Source: Crossiella sp. CA-258035 (GTDB lineage: Bacteria; Actinomycetota; Actinomycetes; Mycobacteriales; Pseudonocardiaceae). From it: 64,000 bases of DNA. Shown one piece after another: positions 45,810 through 54,610 of this stretch (position 1 is the stretch's first letter; each line of letters starts with the position of its first letter). The DNA lies in assembly GCF_030064675.1 (NCBI RefSeq), contig NZ_CP116413.1:7779501-7843500 (forward strand), given 5' to 3'. Made by a program: the position numbers and the translations under genes. The notes under the pieces were generated by a model, which did not search any database, had not been told where the DNA came from, and was given only the letters and a program-made list of their open reading frames with translations.

Positions 45810-46610
45810 TCAGTGCTCGTCGGCGAGAGCACTCTGGATGTAGAAGGCGGCCAGGACCGTGAAGACGTAGGCCTGGAGACCCGCCACCATCAGCTCGAAG
45901 AAGGTCATGATGATCAACATGCCCGCGGACAGCGGCGCCACCACAGTGACCAGGCTGGCCTGGTCGATCATGTAGAGCGTCGCGGTGCCGAAGATCGTCA
46001 GGATCAGGTGACCAGCGAAGGTGTTCGCGAAGAGCCGGACCGCCAGGGTGAACGGGCGGATCAGGAAGTTGGACGCGAACTCGATGGTCATCACCAGCGG
46101 CAGCACCGCGACCGGGACGCCCGGCGGGATGGTCATCAGCTTGAAGTAGCCGACGAAGCCGTGCTTGCGGATACCGACCACGTTGTAGATGACGTAGACG
46201 ATGCCGGCCAGCACGACCGGGATGGCGAAGTGGCTGGTCACCGGGAACTGGGCCAGCGGCACGATGCCGAAGAGGTTGAGCACCAGGATGAAGATGAACA
46301 GGGAGGCCAGGAACGGCGCCCAGCGCAGCCCGTCCCGCTTGCCCATCATCTCCACGGCGATGGAGTTGCGCACGAAGCCGTAGAGGCTCTCACCCAGGAA
46401 CTGGAGCTTGCTCGGCACGACCTTGGCGTTGCGCGAGGTCCAGATCATGAACGCGATGATCAGCACCACGCCCAGGCCGAGCAGCGTCATCGCCTTGACC
46501 GACGCGATCCACGAGCCATCGCCGATCTTGTCGAAGAAGAAGGCGTGTTCGACGGTCGGCGGCTTGTACTTGTCGCCCTCGCCGGTCGCGGCCAGCAACA
46601 TCTGGCTCAC
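45810..46610 (-). CDS. atpB: ATP synthase F0 a subunit
   Basis: About 266 residues with five to six helices. The stator Arg lies in FTLAVRLFANTFAGHLIL, and the partner helix reads FFELMVAGLQAYVFTVLAAFYIQSALADEH. Proton channel subunit. The GTG at 46610 overlaps the stop of the preceding gene (GTGA); the ATG at 46601 with AAAGGG upstream is the alternative. Confidence 0.96.
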   Translation of the reverse strand: MSQMLLAATGEGDKYKPPTVEHAFFFDKIGDGSWIASVKAMTLLGLGVVLIIAFMIWTSRNAKVVPSKLQFLGESLYGFVRNSIAVEMMGKRDGLRWAPFLASLFIFILVLNLFGIVPLAQFPVTSHFAIPVVLAGIVYVIYNVVGIRKHGFVGYFKLMTIPPGVPVAVLPLVMTIEFASNFLIRPFTLAVRLFANTFAGHLILTIFGTATLYMIDQASLVTVVAPLSAGMLIIMTFFELMVAGLQAYVFTVLAAFYIQSALADEH

Positions 46611-46945
46611 CCTTTGTCCTCCGTGTCGTCAGTCCTACTAGGCGGCACGTCAGCCTTGGGGGAACCGGGAAGGTCGCCCTGGCGGCCGTACTTCATCATG
46701 ATCAGGTAGATCGACCCGGCGAAGCCCAGGAGGACACCGACCGGAGTCAGGAACCTGGTGCCGAACAGCTGGTCGAATGCCCATCCGACGCCGCCCCAGA
46801 AGATGAGACCGGCGAACAGGACGGAGATCACGGACCATGCTTGGCCGACTCCCGCGTGACCGGCTGGGGATCTATCCTCATCGGTCGAAGGCACCATATC
46901 AGGCGATTGCGGGCCGCCCGGACGGGGGTTTTCGGTGTTGTTCAT
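46607..46945 (-). CDS. AtpZ/AtpI-like small membrane protein
   Basis: 112 residues with two helices (WSVISVLFAGLIFWGGVGWAFDQLF and FLTPVGVLLGFAGSIYLIMMKYG) between hydrophilic termini. This is the AtpZ-type protein at the head of atp operons, thought to help ring assembly or Mg2+ supply. The ATG shares a base with the upstream TAA (TAATG), so translation is coupled. Confidence 0.85.
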   Translation of the reverse strand: MNNTENPRPGGPQSPDMVPSTDEDRSPAGHAGVGQAWSVISVLFAGLIFWGGVGWAFDQLFGTRFLTPVGVLLGFAGSIYLIMMKYGRQGDLPGSPKADVPPSRTDDTEDKG

Positions 46946-47388
46946 TACTTACCGGAGCCAGGTCGCACGCCGCCGAGCCCCGGTCGCATCCGCACCACGG
47001 TGATCGTCATCGAGACGCACCAGCCGAGCACGGCGGCGACCACGCCCGCGCCGATCCACATGGGCGGCAGACCGGCCGCACGCAGCAGGAACAGCGTGCC
47101 GAGCACCGCGAGCAGCCGGAAGATGTAGGAGCCGAGACCGACCGCGAGGACCATCTCGGGCATGTGCCGGGCGACCCGGGAGACCACCCAGGCCCCGGAG
47201 AAGAAGAACAGGACCGTGATCAGCGCGCCGACCACCGGGGACAGCGCCGCCAGCGGTCCGGCGGCGAACCAGCCCACCACGGCGACCGCGACGGCGAGTG
47301 CGCCGACGACCAGGATCGTCGGCCTCGTCTTCGGTTCCACCCAGTTGACCTGGACCTCTTCGCTCACGGGCACCAGTGTGTCAGCCAC
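46945..47388 (-). CDS. atpI: AtpI-family membrane protein (ATP synthase protein I)
   Basis: About 147 residues with four helices (TILVVGALAVAVAVVGWFAAG; VVGALITVLFFFSGAWVVSRVA; MVLAVGLGSYIFRLLAVLGTLFLL; WIGAGVVAAVLGWCVSMTITVV). Position, size and topology match the AtpI/Rv1303-type protein at the head of the operon. The start is uncertain: GTG at 47388, 47373 or 47367; none has a strong Shine-Dalgarno. First gene of the operon. Confidence 0.8.
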   Translation of the reverse strand: MADTLVPVSEEVQVNWVEPKTRPTILVVGALAVAVAVVGWFAAGPLAALSPVVGALITVLFFFSGAWVVSRVARHMPEMVLAVGLGSYIFRLLAVLGTLFLLRAAGLPPMWIGAGVVAAVLGWCVSMTITVVRMRPGLGGVRPGSGK

Positions 47389-47780
47389 GTTAAGCCGCCC
47401 TAACAGGGGGGTTGACCTGACGCCGGAACAGGCGTATCTAGACGATCTTGTCCGGCCCCGCCCGGCGCTGTCCCGGTCGAATTCACCGCCATTCCCGACG
47501 TACCGGACATTTGCCCGCACCGGACCGTGGCGCGGAATAGCGCCGCGCATTTCCCAGGGCCTCCGAAAAAAATCACCCAAAGGAATTCATCAGTGAATTC
47601 CCGGCCGGGCGGCCGGCCGCCGCGAACCGGGACCGCCACCCCCGGCACAGGTCCGGCTCGTGCGCGCGCTCGCGCGGGGGCACACCCGGCCGCGCCCGCG
47701 AACCCGTCGCCGCGGTGTCCCGGCCACCATCCCGTACCGCGCAATGGTGGGCTCGAGCACCGCTCTGGGCGCGGGAAAAA
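47389..47780. other. gene-free leader/promoter region of the atp operon
   Basis: No coding sequence supported. It must hold the main atp promoter (minus strand). A tight hairpin at 47582-47601 has 8-bp perfect arms GGAATTCA and TGAATTCC with a 4-nt loop, next to an A-rich run (CCGAAAAAAATCACCC), the most AT-rich patch nearby. The hairpin could be an operator or a leader structure. Confidence 0.5.
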
Positions 47781-47811
47781 CGGAAATCACGGTGCCGGAC
47801 AGTGATTTCCG
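47781..47811 (-). terminator. hairpin after wecA
   Basis: Arms CGGAAATCAC (47781-47790) and GTGATTTCCG (47802-47811), perfect 10-bp stem with an 11-nt loop, about 45 bp downstream of the wecA stop on the minus strand. Confidence 0.65.
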
Positions 47812-47856
47812 CGGCCAGACTCAGCACTCTTCCGAATGAGGGTGACCAGCCGACGA

Positions 47857-49002
47857 TCACCGCGCGCGACGGGCGTCCCGCAGCCTCGGCACCGCGGAGG
47901 CGAGCAGGGCGAGCAGCAGTCCGATGCTCACGCCCCAGACCACCGTGGAGATGTCGAACAGGCTCAGCGAGACCGCGCCGAAGGCCAGCACGGCGGCCCA
48001 CAAGTAGATCAACAGCACCGCCCGCCGGTGCGAGTGGCCGATCTCCAGCAGCCGGTGGTGCAGGTGCATCTTGTCCGCCGAGAACGGGCTGCGCCCGGCC
48101 CGCGTCCGGCGGACCACGGCCATCACCAGGTCCAGCAGCGGCACGAACAGCACCGCGGCCACCACGACCAGCGGGGACAGCATCGCGATCAGGTCGGAGG
48201 CCTTGTAGGCGCTGTAGTCCATCTTGCCGGAGGCGGTGGTGCTGGCCGCGGCCAGCATCAGGCCGATCAGCATCGAGCCGGAGTCGCCCATGAAGATCCG
48301 GGACGGGTTGAAGTTGTGCGGCAGGAAGCCCAGGCAGGCCCCGGCCAGCACCGCGCCGATCAGCGCGGGCGAGTAGACCTGCACGTCGCCGTTCCGCTCG
48401 ACCAGCAGCCCGATGGAGAAGGCGCAGGTGGCCGCGGCCGCGATCATGCCGATGCCGGCGGCGAGGCCGTCCAGCCCGTCCACGAAGTTCATCGCGTTGA
48501 TCATCGTCACGGACAGGAACACGGTCAGCAGCGCGCCCTGGTCCGGCCCCAGCGAGAGCACCCCGCCGCCGTTGGCCTCCCACGGCACCCAGAAGTAGAA
48601 CCAGGAGACGCCGAAGAGCACGAGCAGCCCGGAGGCGGTGATCTGCCCGGCCAGCTTGGTCAGCGAGTCCAGCTCGAACCGGTCGTCCAGCGCGCCGACC
48701 AGCACGATCACCCCACCGGCCACCACCACCGCGACGATGTCGGAGGAGTAGTCGAAGGCCCGGCGCAGCGCGGGCAGGTGCAGCGCGAGCAGCATCCCGG
48801 CCAGCACCCCGCCGTACATGGCCACCCCGCCCATCCTGGGCATGGGTTTGGCGTGCACGTCGCGTTGCCTCGGGTAGGCCACCGCGCCGACCTTGCGGGC
48901 CAGCAGCCGGACGAGCCCGGTGAGCAGGAAGGTCACCGCGGCGGTGACCAGGCAGACGAGCAGGTACTCCCGGACGGGGAGTCCGGCTGCGATGGCAGGC
49001 AT
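47857..49002 (-). CDS. wecA: undecaprenyl-phosphate GlcNAc-1-phosphate transferase WecA
   Basis: 381 residues, about 11 helices. PNPT-family motifs: PMPRMGGVAMYGGVLAG, VGALDDRFELDSLTKLAGQ, MINAMNFVDGLDGLAAG, GDSGSMLIG, and the cytoplasmic HLHHRLLEIGHSHRR. In actinobacteria this enzyme makes the lipid-linked GlcNAc that starts arabinogalactan linkage or other wall glycans; equals Rv1302. ATG at 49002 fits the family start. The 292-bp spacer to the divergent deacetylase shows no gene. Confidence 0.93.
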   Translation of the reverse strand: MPAIAAGLPVREYLLVCLVTAAVTFLLTGLVRLLARKVGAVAYPRQRDVHAKPMPRMGGVAMYGGVLAGMLLALHLPALRRAFDYSSDIVAVVVAGGVIVLVGALDDRFELDSLTKLAGQITASGLLVLFGVSWFYFWVPWEANGGGVLSLGPDQGALLTVFLSVTMINAMNFVDGLDGLAAGIGMIAAAATCAFSIGLLVERNGDVQVYSPALIGAVLAGACLGFLPHNFNPSRIFMGDSGSMLIGLMLAAASTTASGKMDYSAYKASDLIAMLSPLVVVAAVLFVPLLDLVMAVVRRTRAGRSPFSADKMHLHHRLLEIGHSHRRAVLLIYLWAAVLAFGAVSLSLFDISTVVWGVSIGLLLALLASAVPRLRDARRAR

Positions 49003-49294
49003 CGGGCCCACTTCGGAGACAAACCTCGCGGATCGGGAGCGCGGTGGGGACGACCTTCGGGGAGATGATCTTCCCAGCCGAGCGACGGTGGCGTGCGGGG
49101 TGGCTGGCTGCGCTCCAACGTTACCCGCCCGAGATGCGACGGCCGGAGCTAGGCCAAGCGTAGGGGCAGGGCCGGTCGGCACCTGAAGAGGGGACGCGGG
49201 AAGCCCCGGTCAGGTTGCACGCCTGAGCTCGCCGGCGTGGCGGGGAACACGTCCTGCCGCACAACCGCACACTCGCACGCGCGTCTCAACCCAT

Positions 49295-50101
49295 GTGAGG
49301 GACGCACGATGGAGAACTCTGCTCGCCCTGGGTATCGCCACGGCCGCCCTGGTCGCCTGCGGCACCCCCGACCGGGTGGAGCAGCCGCCCCCGTCCGCGA
49401 GCTCCACGACCTCCGGCGCACCCGACCCGGCCGCCCGCCCGCTGCCGCCCATCCCGCCGCCCCGCCCCGGCGAGCCCCAGCTGGTCCGCAAGGGCCCCGC
49501 GGACGCCGGGAACCGGTTCGCGCTCACCATCGATGACGGGACCTGCAAGGAGTGCGTCGCCGGGTACGTGGCGCTGGCGGAGCGGGGGCTGCACCTGACC
49601 TTCTGTCCCAACGGGCAGTACCACGCCAACTGGGAACCGTTCGCCGACCGCATCCGCAGGCTGGAGCAGGCCGGCACCGTGCAGCTGTGCAACCACACCT
49701 ACAGCCATCCCAACCTGCTCAAGCTCTCCGACGAGGAGATCGGCCGGGAGATCGAGCGCAACGAGGCCTGGATCGAGAAGACCTTCGGCGTGACCGCGCG
49801 GCCCTGGCTGCGGCCGCCCTTCGGCAACCGGGACGCCAGGGTGGACCGGGTCGCGGCCAAGCACGGGTACACCCGGATGGTGCTGTGGAACGGGTCCTTC
49901 GGTGACTCCGGCAAGCTCGCGCCCGACGTGCTCTACGGCGAGGTCGAGAAGTGGCTCAAGCCCGGCTCGGTCATCCTGGCGCACGCCAACTACCCGACCG
50001 CGGTGCACGAGTTCGGCCGCATCCAGGCGCTGATCGAGCAGCGCGGACTCCAGCCGGTGACCCTGGACGAGCTGTTCGGGACCTCGCGGGCGACCGGCTA
50101 G
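49295..50101 (+). CDS. polysaccharide deacetylase (NodB-type) lipoprotein
   Basis: 268 residues. Lipobox LVAC (Cys22), then a Pro/Ala/Ser-rich spacer (about 30-60) and a NodB domain. Motif 1 FALTIDDG (Asp pair), motif 2 NHTYSHPNLL (both zinc His), motif 3 RPPFGNRD, and a late HANYP segment complete the site. Metal-dependent removal of acetyl groups from a cell-wall or exopolysaccharide is expected on the outer membrane face. The GTG start overlaps an ATG (ATGTG). It ends 4 bp into the convergent cyclase gene. Confidence 0.88.
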   Translation: MRDARWRTLLALGIATAALVACGTPDRVEQPPPSASSTTSGAPDPAARPLPPIPPPRPGEPQLVRKGPADAGNRFALTIDDGTCKECVAGYVALAERGLHLTFCPNGQYHANWEPFADRIRRLEQAGTVQLCNHTYSHPNLLKLSDEEIGREIERNEAWIEKTFGVTARPWLRPPFGNRDARVDRVAAKHGYTRMVLWNGSFGDSGKLAPDVLYGEVEKWLKPGSVILAHANYPTAVHEFGRIQALIEQRGLQPVTLDELFGTSRATG

Positions 50102-50745
50102 TCCGGAACGACCGCGACCGCGCGGACCGGCAGCGTGGCCATCCCCGCCACCGGGGCGGGCAAAGCGGTGAACCGGGCGCCGCGGGCCGGCAGGGCGGCC
50201 AGGCCGGTGAGGTGCTCGATGATCGGGATGCCCGCGCCGAGCAGGCCGTGGTGGACCGGGCGGGCCGGGTCGGTGTTGTCGTCGATGTTGAGCGAGTCGA
50301 TGCCGACCAGGGCCGGGTCGGCGGCGATCAGGCCGGCCACCAGGTCGGCGGTCAGGAACGGGTGGCCGAGGAAGTAGTCCTCGCTGCCCCAGTGCCGGGA
50401 CCAGCCGGTGTGGATCAGCACCGCGCAGCCTGCCAGGTCGCCGGCGTCGCGGAGCAGGTCGGGGCCGATGCCGCCGGTGGCGTCCAGCACCACCGCGGGC
50501 ACGTCGACCACCCTGGTCAGCGGCAGGCCGGCCAGGTCGTAGCCGTCCGGGTGGAAGTGCGCCGGGGTGTCCAGGTAGGTGCCGGTGTTGCCGACCAGCT
50601 CGAGCCGGTCGATGCGGAAGCTGACGCCGGGGGCCATCCGGGCGGCGGTCTCGGCGTAGCTGACCTCGGTGCTGATCCGCGGCGCGGCCATGCCGGGGTA
50701 GGTGCGCAGGCCGTCGGTGATCCGGTGGCTCAGGTCGATGATCAC
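50098..50745 (-). CDS. cyclase-family (kynurenine-formamidase-like) protein
   Basis: 215 residues. VIIDLSHRITDGLRTYPGM and the later AVLIHTGWSRHWGSEDYFLGHPFLTADLVAGLI are typical of the family. The metal-binding HxGTHxDxPxH is changed to NTGTYLDTPAH (about residue 50), as in a known sub-branch, so metal use may differ. Hydrolysis of an amide or lactone is possible; substrate unknown. The GTG start overlaps the tsaC stop (GTGA): translationally coupled to the Sua5 gene. Confidence 0.85.
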   Translation of the reverse strand: MIIDLSHRITDGLRTYPGMAAPRISTEVSYAETAARMAPGVSFRIDRLELVGNTGTYLDTPAHFHPDGYDLAGLPLTRVVDVPAVVLDATGGIGPDLLRDAGDLAGCAVLIHTGWSRHWGSEDYFLGHPFLTADLVAGLIAADPALVGIDSLNIDDNTDPARPVHHGLLGAGIPIIEHLTGLAALPARGARFTALPAPVAGMATLPVRAVAVVPD

Positions 50746-51392
50746 TGGGCCAGCTGGACGTCGAAGCCCAGCACCTGGCTGATCTCGGCGAGCTTGACCG
50801 CGCCCTCGCGCAGCACCACCGGGTCCGAGCCGGTGAGGTCGACGATGGTGGAGGCCACCGCCTGCTCGCACGGGCCGCCGTCGAGGTAGATCGGCACCAG
50901 CTCGCCCAGCTGGTCCCTGGCCTCGGTGACGGTGGTGGCCGGCGGGTGCCCCGACCGGTTGGCGCTGGAGACCGCCATCGGGCCGACCTCGCGCAGCAGC
51001 TCGATGGCCACCGGGTGCAGCGGCATCCGCAGCATCACCGTGCCCCTGGTGTCGCCCAGGTCCCAGGCCAGCGAGGAGGCGTGCGGCAGCACGATGGACA
51101 GCCCGCCCGGCCAGAACGCCTCGATCAGCGACCGCGCCTGGTGCGGCACCGAGAGCACCAGGCCGTCGATGGTCGTCCAGCTGCCGACCAGCACCGGGAC
51201 CGGCATGTCCCGGCCCCGGCCCTTGGCGTCCAGCAGCGACTGCACGGCGTTGGCGTCGAAGGCGTCGCAGCCGATGCCGTAGAGGGTGTCGGTCGGCAGG
51301 ACCACGAGCTGACCGGCGCGCAACGCGCCGGCCGCGGCGGCCAGCCCGGCCTCGCGGGACTCCGCTTGGCCACAGTCGTAGACGGTGCTCAC
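50742..51392 (-). CDS. tsaC: threonylcarbamoyl-AMP synthase (Sua5/YrdC)
   Basis: 216 residues. AAGALRAGQLVVLPTDTLYGIGCDAFD, LLDAKGRGRDMPVPVLVGS, FWPGGLSIVLP, RMPLHPVAIELLREVGPMAVSSANRSGHPPAT are diagnostic. First step of t6A tRNA modification: threonine, bicarbonate and ATP to threonylcarbamoyl-AMP. Equals Rv1301. ATG/GTG start at 51392. Confidence 0.93.
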   Translation of the reverse strand: MSTVYDCGQAESREAGLAAAAGALRAGQLVVLPTDTLYGIGCDAFDANAVQSLLDAKGRGRDMPVPVLVGSWTTIDGLVLSVPHQARSLIEAFWPGGLSIVLPHASSLAWDLGDTRGTVMLRMPLHPVAIELLREVGPMAVSSANRSGHPPATTVTEARDQLGELVPIYLDGGPCEQAVASTIVDLTGSDPVVLREGAVKLAEISQVLGFDVQLAQ

Positions 51393-51402
51393 ACCGTGCA
51401 GC

Positions 51403-52509
51403 CTACGAGACCGGGGTCAGCGCCGGACGCTGCTCCTCCGGTTCGGCCTTCGGCTTGCCCGCGATCACCCGCCGGCCCAGGTTGATCATCGGCACCTCGA
51501 CCGTGCGGTAGAGCACCGCGGCCAGTGCCAGCGCGACCACAGTGACCGCGGTGGCCAACCAGCTGCCCTCCAGGCCGAACCCGAGGCCGATGACGATGCT
51601 GGCCGCGATGGACTGCACCAGGTACAGCGAGTACGAGCGCTCGCCGATGTAGGCCATCGGGCGGCAGGACAGCAGCTTCTGCACCGGGCCCGGCGCGACC
51701 ACCGCGGGCAGCAGCAGGGCGATGGCCAGCGGGTAGAACGAGAGCACCCAGACGAAGCCGGGGATGCCGGCCTGGCCGTTGAGCGCGTCGCCCAGCGGCT
51801 TGAGGAAGCTGTGCAGCACGACCGCCGCGATGGCCACGCCGATGGCGGTCACCGGGTGGGTCAGCGGCTGCAGGAACCGGTAGCCGGCCTTGTGGTGCAT
51901 CAGCAGCGCCACCACGCAGCCCAGCAGGATCGAGATGTAGTGCGCGGGCCAGCCGGAGGCCAGCGGGGCGATGGTGAACGGGGTGGCCACCACCGCGAGC
52001 GCGATCAGCAGGCCGGTGATGCCCAGTCGCTTGCGCAGGCTGAACGCGCCGAAGGCGAAGGCCAGCAACGGCCACAGCAGGTAGAACTTCTGCTCCACGC
52101 CCAGCGACCAGGAGTGGCCGTACGGGGTGCCGCCGGCGAACTCGTTGAAGAAGGTCAGGTACAGCGGCATCTCGGGGCCGAGGTTGGAGCTGACGTAGGT
52201 GCCCGCGACCAGGGTGATGATCGCGGTGACCGCCAGGACCAGGAAGTACACCGGCAGGATGCGGAAGACCCGGCGCAGGTAGAACGCCTTGAGCGCGACC
52301 TTCCCGGTGCGGCTCTCCTCACGCAGCATCAAGGTGGTGATCAGGTACCCGGAGAGCACGAAGAACACCTGCACCCCGATCCAGCCCTGCAACCGGTCCG
52401 GTCCGCCGTAGTGGAAGAAGACGACCATCACCGCGGCGATGGCGCGGAGCCCGTCCAGGCCGTCGAAACGGCGCATGGCCAGATAGTCGGAGTGGGCTAG
52501 TGACCTCAT
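51403..52509 (-). CDS. acyltransferase 3 (OafA/YrhL-type) membrane protein
   Basis: 368 residues, about ten helices. RRFDGLDGLRAIAAVMVVFFHYGG (catalytic His), VQVFFVLSGYLITTLML, RRVFRILPVYFLVL, HSWSLGVEQKFYLLWPLL and SYSLYLVQS are acyltransferase-3 signatures. It adds O-acyl groups to a cell-surface sugar or lipid. The ATG at 52509 has GGGAG 8 nt upstream. Its position between prmC and tsaC is not part of the conserved block. It could act with the nearby polysaccharide deacetylase on envelope glycans. Confidence 0.88.
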   Translation of the reverse strand: MRSLAHSDYLAMRRFDGLDGLRAIAAVMVVFFHYGGPDRLQGWIGVQVFFVLSGYLITTLMLREESRTGKVALKAFYLRRVFRILPVYFLVLAVTAIITLVAGTYVSSNLGPEMPLYLTFFNEFAGGTPYGHSWSLGVEQKFYLLWPLLAFAFGAFSLRKRLGITGLLIALAVVATPFTIAPLASGWPAHYISILLGCVVALLMHHKAGYRFLQPLTHPVTAIGVAIAAVVLHSFLKPLGDALNGQAGIPGFVWVLSFYPLAIALLLPAVVAPGPVQKLLSCRPMAYIGERSYSLYLVQSIAASIVIGLGFGLEGSWLATAVTVVALALAAVLYRTVEVPMINLGRRVIAGKPKAEPEEQRPALTPVS

Positions 52510-52634
52510 GCTGCTTGCTCCCGAAGTTGGCGCGTTCGTGAGCAAGTTGCCGGAACGGGCTAGTGCGTTGCAAAAAACGGACACTTGGTGGCGTTGATCA
52601 CGTCCGCTTGCCGGTTTCAGCTAGGCCGTCCGGG

Positions 52635-53501
52635 CTACTGGGTGCGTCGGGCCGTGACGAACCGCGGACGGCCGGCCAGGTCCAGGTGCCCGGTGACCTC
52701 GGCCAGCACCCGGCGCGTGGACAGCAGCGCGACCGCGGCCTCGCCGTGGGTGTCGTCGTGCTCCACCGCGAGCCCGCCGCCGGGCCGCAGCAGCCGGGCC
52801 GCGCAGCGCACCACGTGCCGGATCACCGCCAGCCCCTCGTCCTCGGCGAAGACCGCCGCGTGCGGGTCGTGCTCGGCCACCTCCGGCGGCACCGGGGTGC
52901 CCTCCGGCACGTACGGCGGGTTGCACAGCACCAGGTCGACGGTGCCGTCCAGCTCGGCCAGCAGGCCGGGATCGGCCACATCGCCCGCGTGCAGCCGCAC
53001 CCTGGTGTCGCCCCGGTCGGCCTGGGCGTCGGCGTTGCGCCGGGCCCAGGTCAGCGCGGCCGGGTCGCGCTCGACCGCGTGCACTGTCGCGTCCGGCCGC
53101 TCGTGCGCCACCGCCAGGGCCAGCGCGCCGGAGCCGGTGCACAGGTCCACCACCACCGGCCTGCTCGCCCCGGCCAGCGCGCGCAGGCCCCACTCCAGCA
53201 GCAGCTCGGTCTCCGGCCGAGGCGTGAACACGCCGGGGCCCACCGCCAGCTCCAGCGGGCCCAGCCAGGCCCGGCCGGTCAGGTGCTGCAACGGCACCCG
53301 CTGCGCGCGCCTGCGGACCAGCCGGTGGAACGCCTCGATCACCGGCGGGTCGACCAGCGGGATCAGGCCGAGCTTCATCCGGTCCACGCCGAGCACGTGC
53401 GCGGCGAGCAGTTCGGCGTCCACCCTCGGGCTGGCCACCCCGGCCTGGGTCAGGATCCGCTCGGCGTCCATGACCGCGAGGCGCAACGGCTGTCGGTTCA
53501 C
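52635..53501 (-). CDS. prmC: peptide chain release factor N5-glutamine methyltransferase PrmC
   Basis: 288 residues. An N-terminal helical domain (LGVDRMKLGLIPL) contacts the release factor. The Rossmann methyltransferase part has PRPETELLLEWGL, VDLCTGSGALALAVAHERP and the catalytic CNPPYVPEGTPV. It methylates the GGQ Gln of RF1/RF2, including the prfA product next door. It is normally directly downstream of prfA; here a HAF-repeat gene on the opposite strand lies between. Confidence 0.94.
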   Translation of the reverse strand: MNRQPLRLAVMDAERILTQAGVASPRVDAELLAAHVLGVDRMKLGLIPLVDPPVIEAFHRLVRRRAQRVPLQHLTGRAWLGPLELAVGPGVFTPRPETELLLEWGLRALAGASRPVVVDLCTGSGALALAVAHERPDATVHAVERDPAALTWARRNADAQADRGDTRVRLHAGDVADPGLLAELDGTVDLVLCNPPYVPEGTPVPPEVAEHDPHAAVFAEDEGLAVIRHVVRCAARLLRPGGGLAVEHDDTHGEAAVALLSTRRVLAEVTGHLDLAGRPRFVTARRTQ

Positions 53502-53635
53502 AACGGGCGAGGTTACTGGCTACCGGGTATCACTCGATTGATCGACGCGTTGCGCCGATCAGCAGTCAGCTCTCCGGAGGGCCGCTCACTAGCTTCGGCG
53601 GCAAGTTCATTCGTTCCGGGGAGGGGACATCGAAC

Positions 53636-54610
53636 GTGCGTAATTCACTCACACTCATCACGATCACCGGGGCTCTGCTGCTCGGCGGCTCGCCCGCCCA
53701 GGCCGCGCCCGTCATCACCGATCTGGGCACCTTGCCCGGCAACCACCTGTCCTGGGCCAACGACATCGGCCTGGCCGGGGTGGTCGGCGCTTCCAGCACA
53801 CCCAGCCAGGTCCAGGCGGTGTTCTGGCCGAACGGCGGCGCCGCGGTCAGGCTTCAGCCCACCGCGGCCGGCTGGGCGACCGCCGAGGCGATCAACGGCA
53901 ACGGGGTCGTCGTCGGCCAGTCCGGCGACCAGGCGGTCCGCTGGGCGAGTCCCGGCGCGGCGCCGACCGTGCTGTCCAGCCCGGCGGTCTACACCAAGAC
54001 CGTGGCGAAGTCGATCAATGACAAGGGAGTGGTCGCGGGCAACGGCGACCACCCGGAGACCTACCGGACCAGGGCGCTGCGCTGGAGCTCCAGCCGCCCG
54101 CCCAGGGTGCTGCCGCCGCTGCCCGGTCACCAGGAGAGCTCGGTCGGCTCCAGCGGGGCGCTCGGGGAGGACTCGGTGGTGGTCGGCAACTCCGACGGCG
54201 TCGCGGTGTTCTGGGACGCCGGCGGCGCGGTGCACCGGCTGCCCCAGCTCGACGGCTGGGCCCGCAGCGAGGCGCACGCGGTCAACCGGCACGGCGTGAT
54301 CGTCGGCTCCTACGACCTGCCGGGCGGCGGGGGCGGGGCGGTGCGCTGGGAGCGGGGCAGGGTCACCGTGCTGCCGCACCTGCCGGGCACCGACCACAGC
54401 GTCGCTTCCTCGATCAACGACGCCGGGGTGGCGGTGGGCGCCTCCAGTGGCCGGGCGGTCCGCTGGGACGCCGCGGGCGCGGCGACCGAGCTGCCCAAGC
54501 TCAGCGACCAGCTGCCCGGTCACGCCAAGGCGATCAACGAGCGCGGCGAGGTCGCCGGGACCAACAGCCCGGTCTGGCGGCAGGACCACGCGGTGCGCTG
54601 GACGCCCTAG
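53636..54610 (+). CDS. secreted HAF-repeat protein
   Basis: 324 residues. Signal peptide 1-23 ([16 protein letters not shown]). The mature part begins [18 protein letters not shown] and contains at least five HAF-type repeats: [50 protein letters not shown]. These alternate with AVRW/AVFW blocks, giving a probable extracellular beta-propeller-like fold; function unknown. GTG start with GGGGAGGGG upstream. Inserted opposite to prfA and prmC; its stop codon overlaps the prfA stop (CTAG). Confidence 0.82.
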   Translation: MRNSLTLITITGALLLGGSPAQAAPVITDLGTLPGNHLSWANDIGLAGVVGASSTPSQVQAVFWPNGGAAVRLQPTAAGWATAEAINGNGVVVGQSGDQAVRWASPGAAPTVLSSPAVYTKTVAKSINDKGVVAGNGDHPETYRTRALRWSSSRPPRVLPPLPGHQESSVGSSGALGEDSVVVGNSDGVAVFWDAGGAVHRLPQLDGWARSEAHAVNRHGVIVGSYDLPGGGGGAVRWERGRVTVLPHLPGTDHSVASSINDAGVAVGASSGRAVRWDAAGAATELPKLSDQLPGHAKAINERGEVAGTNSPVWRQDHAVRWTP

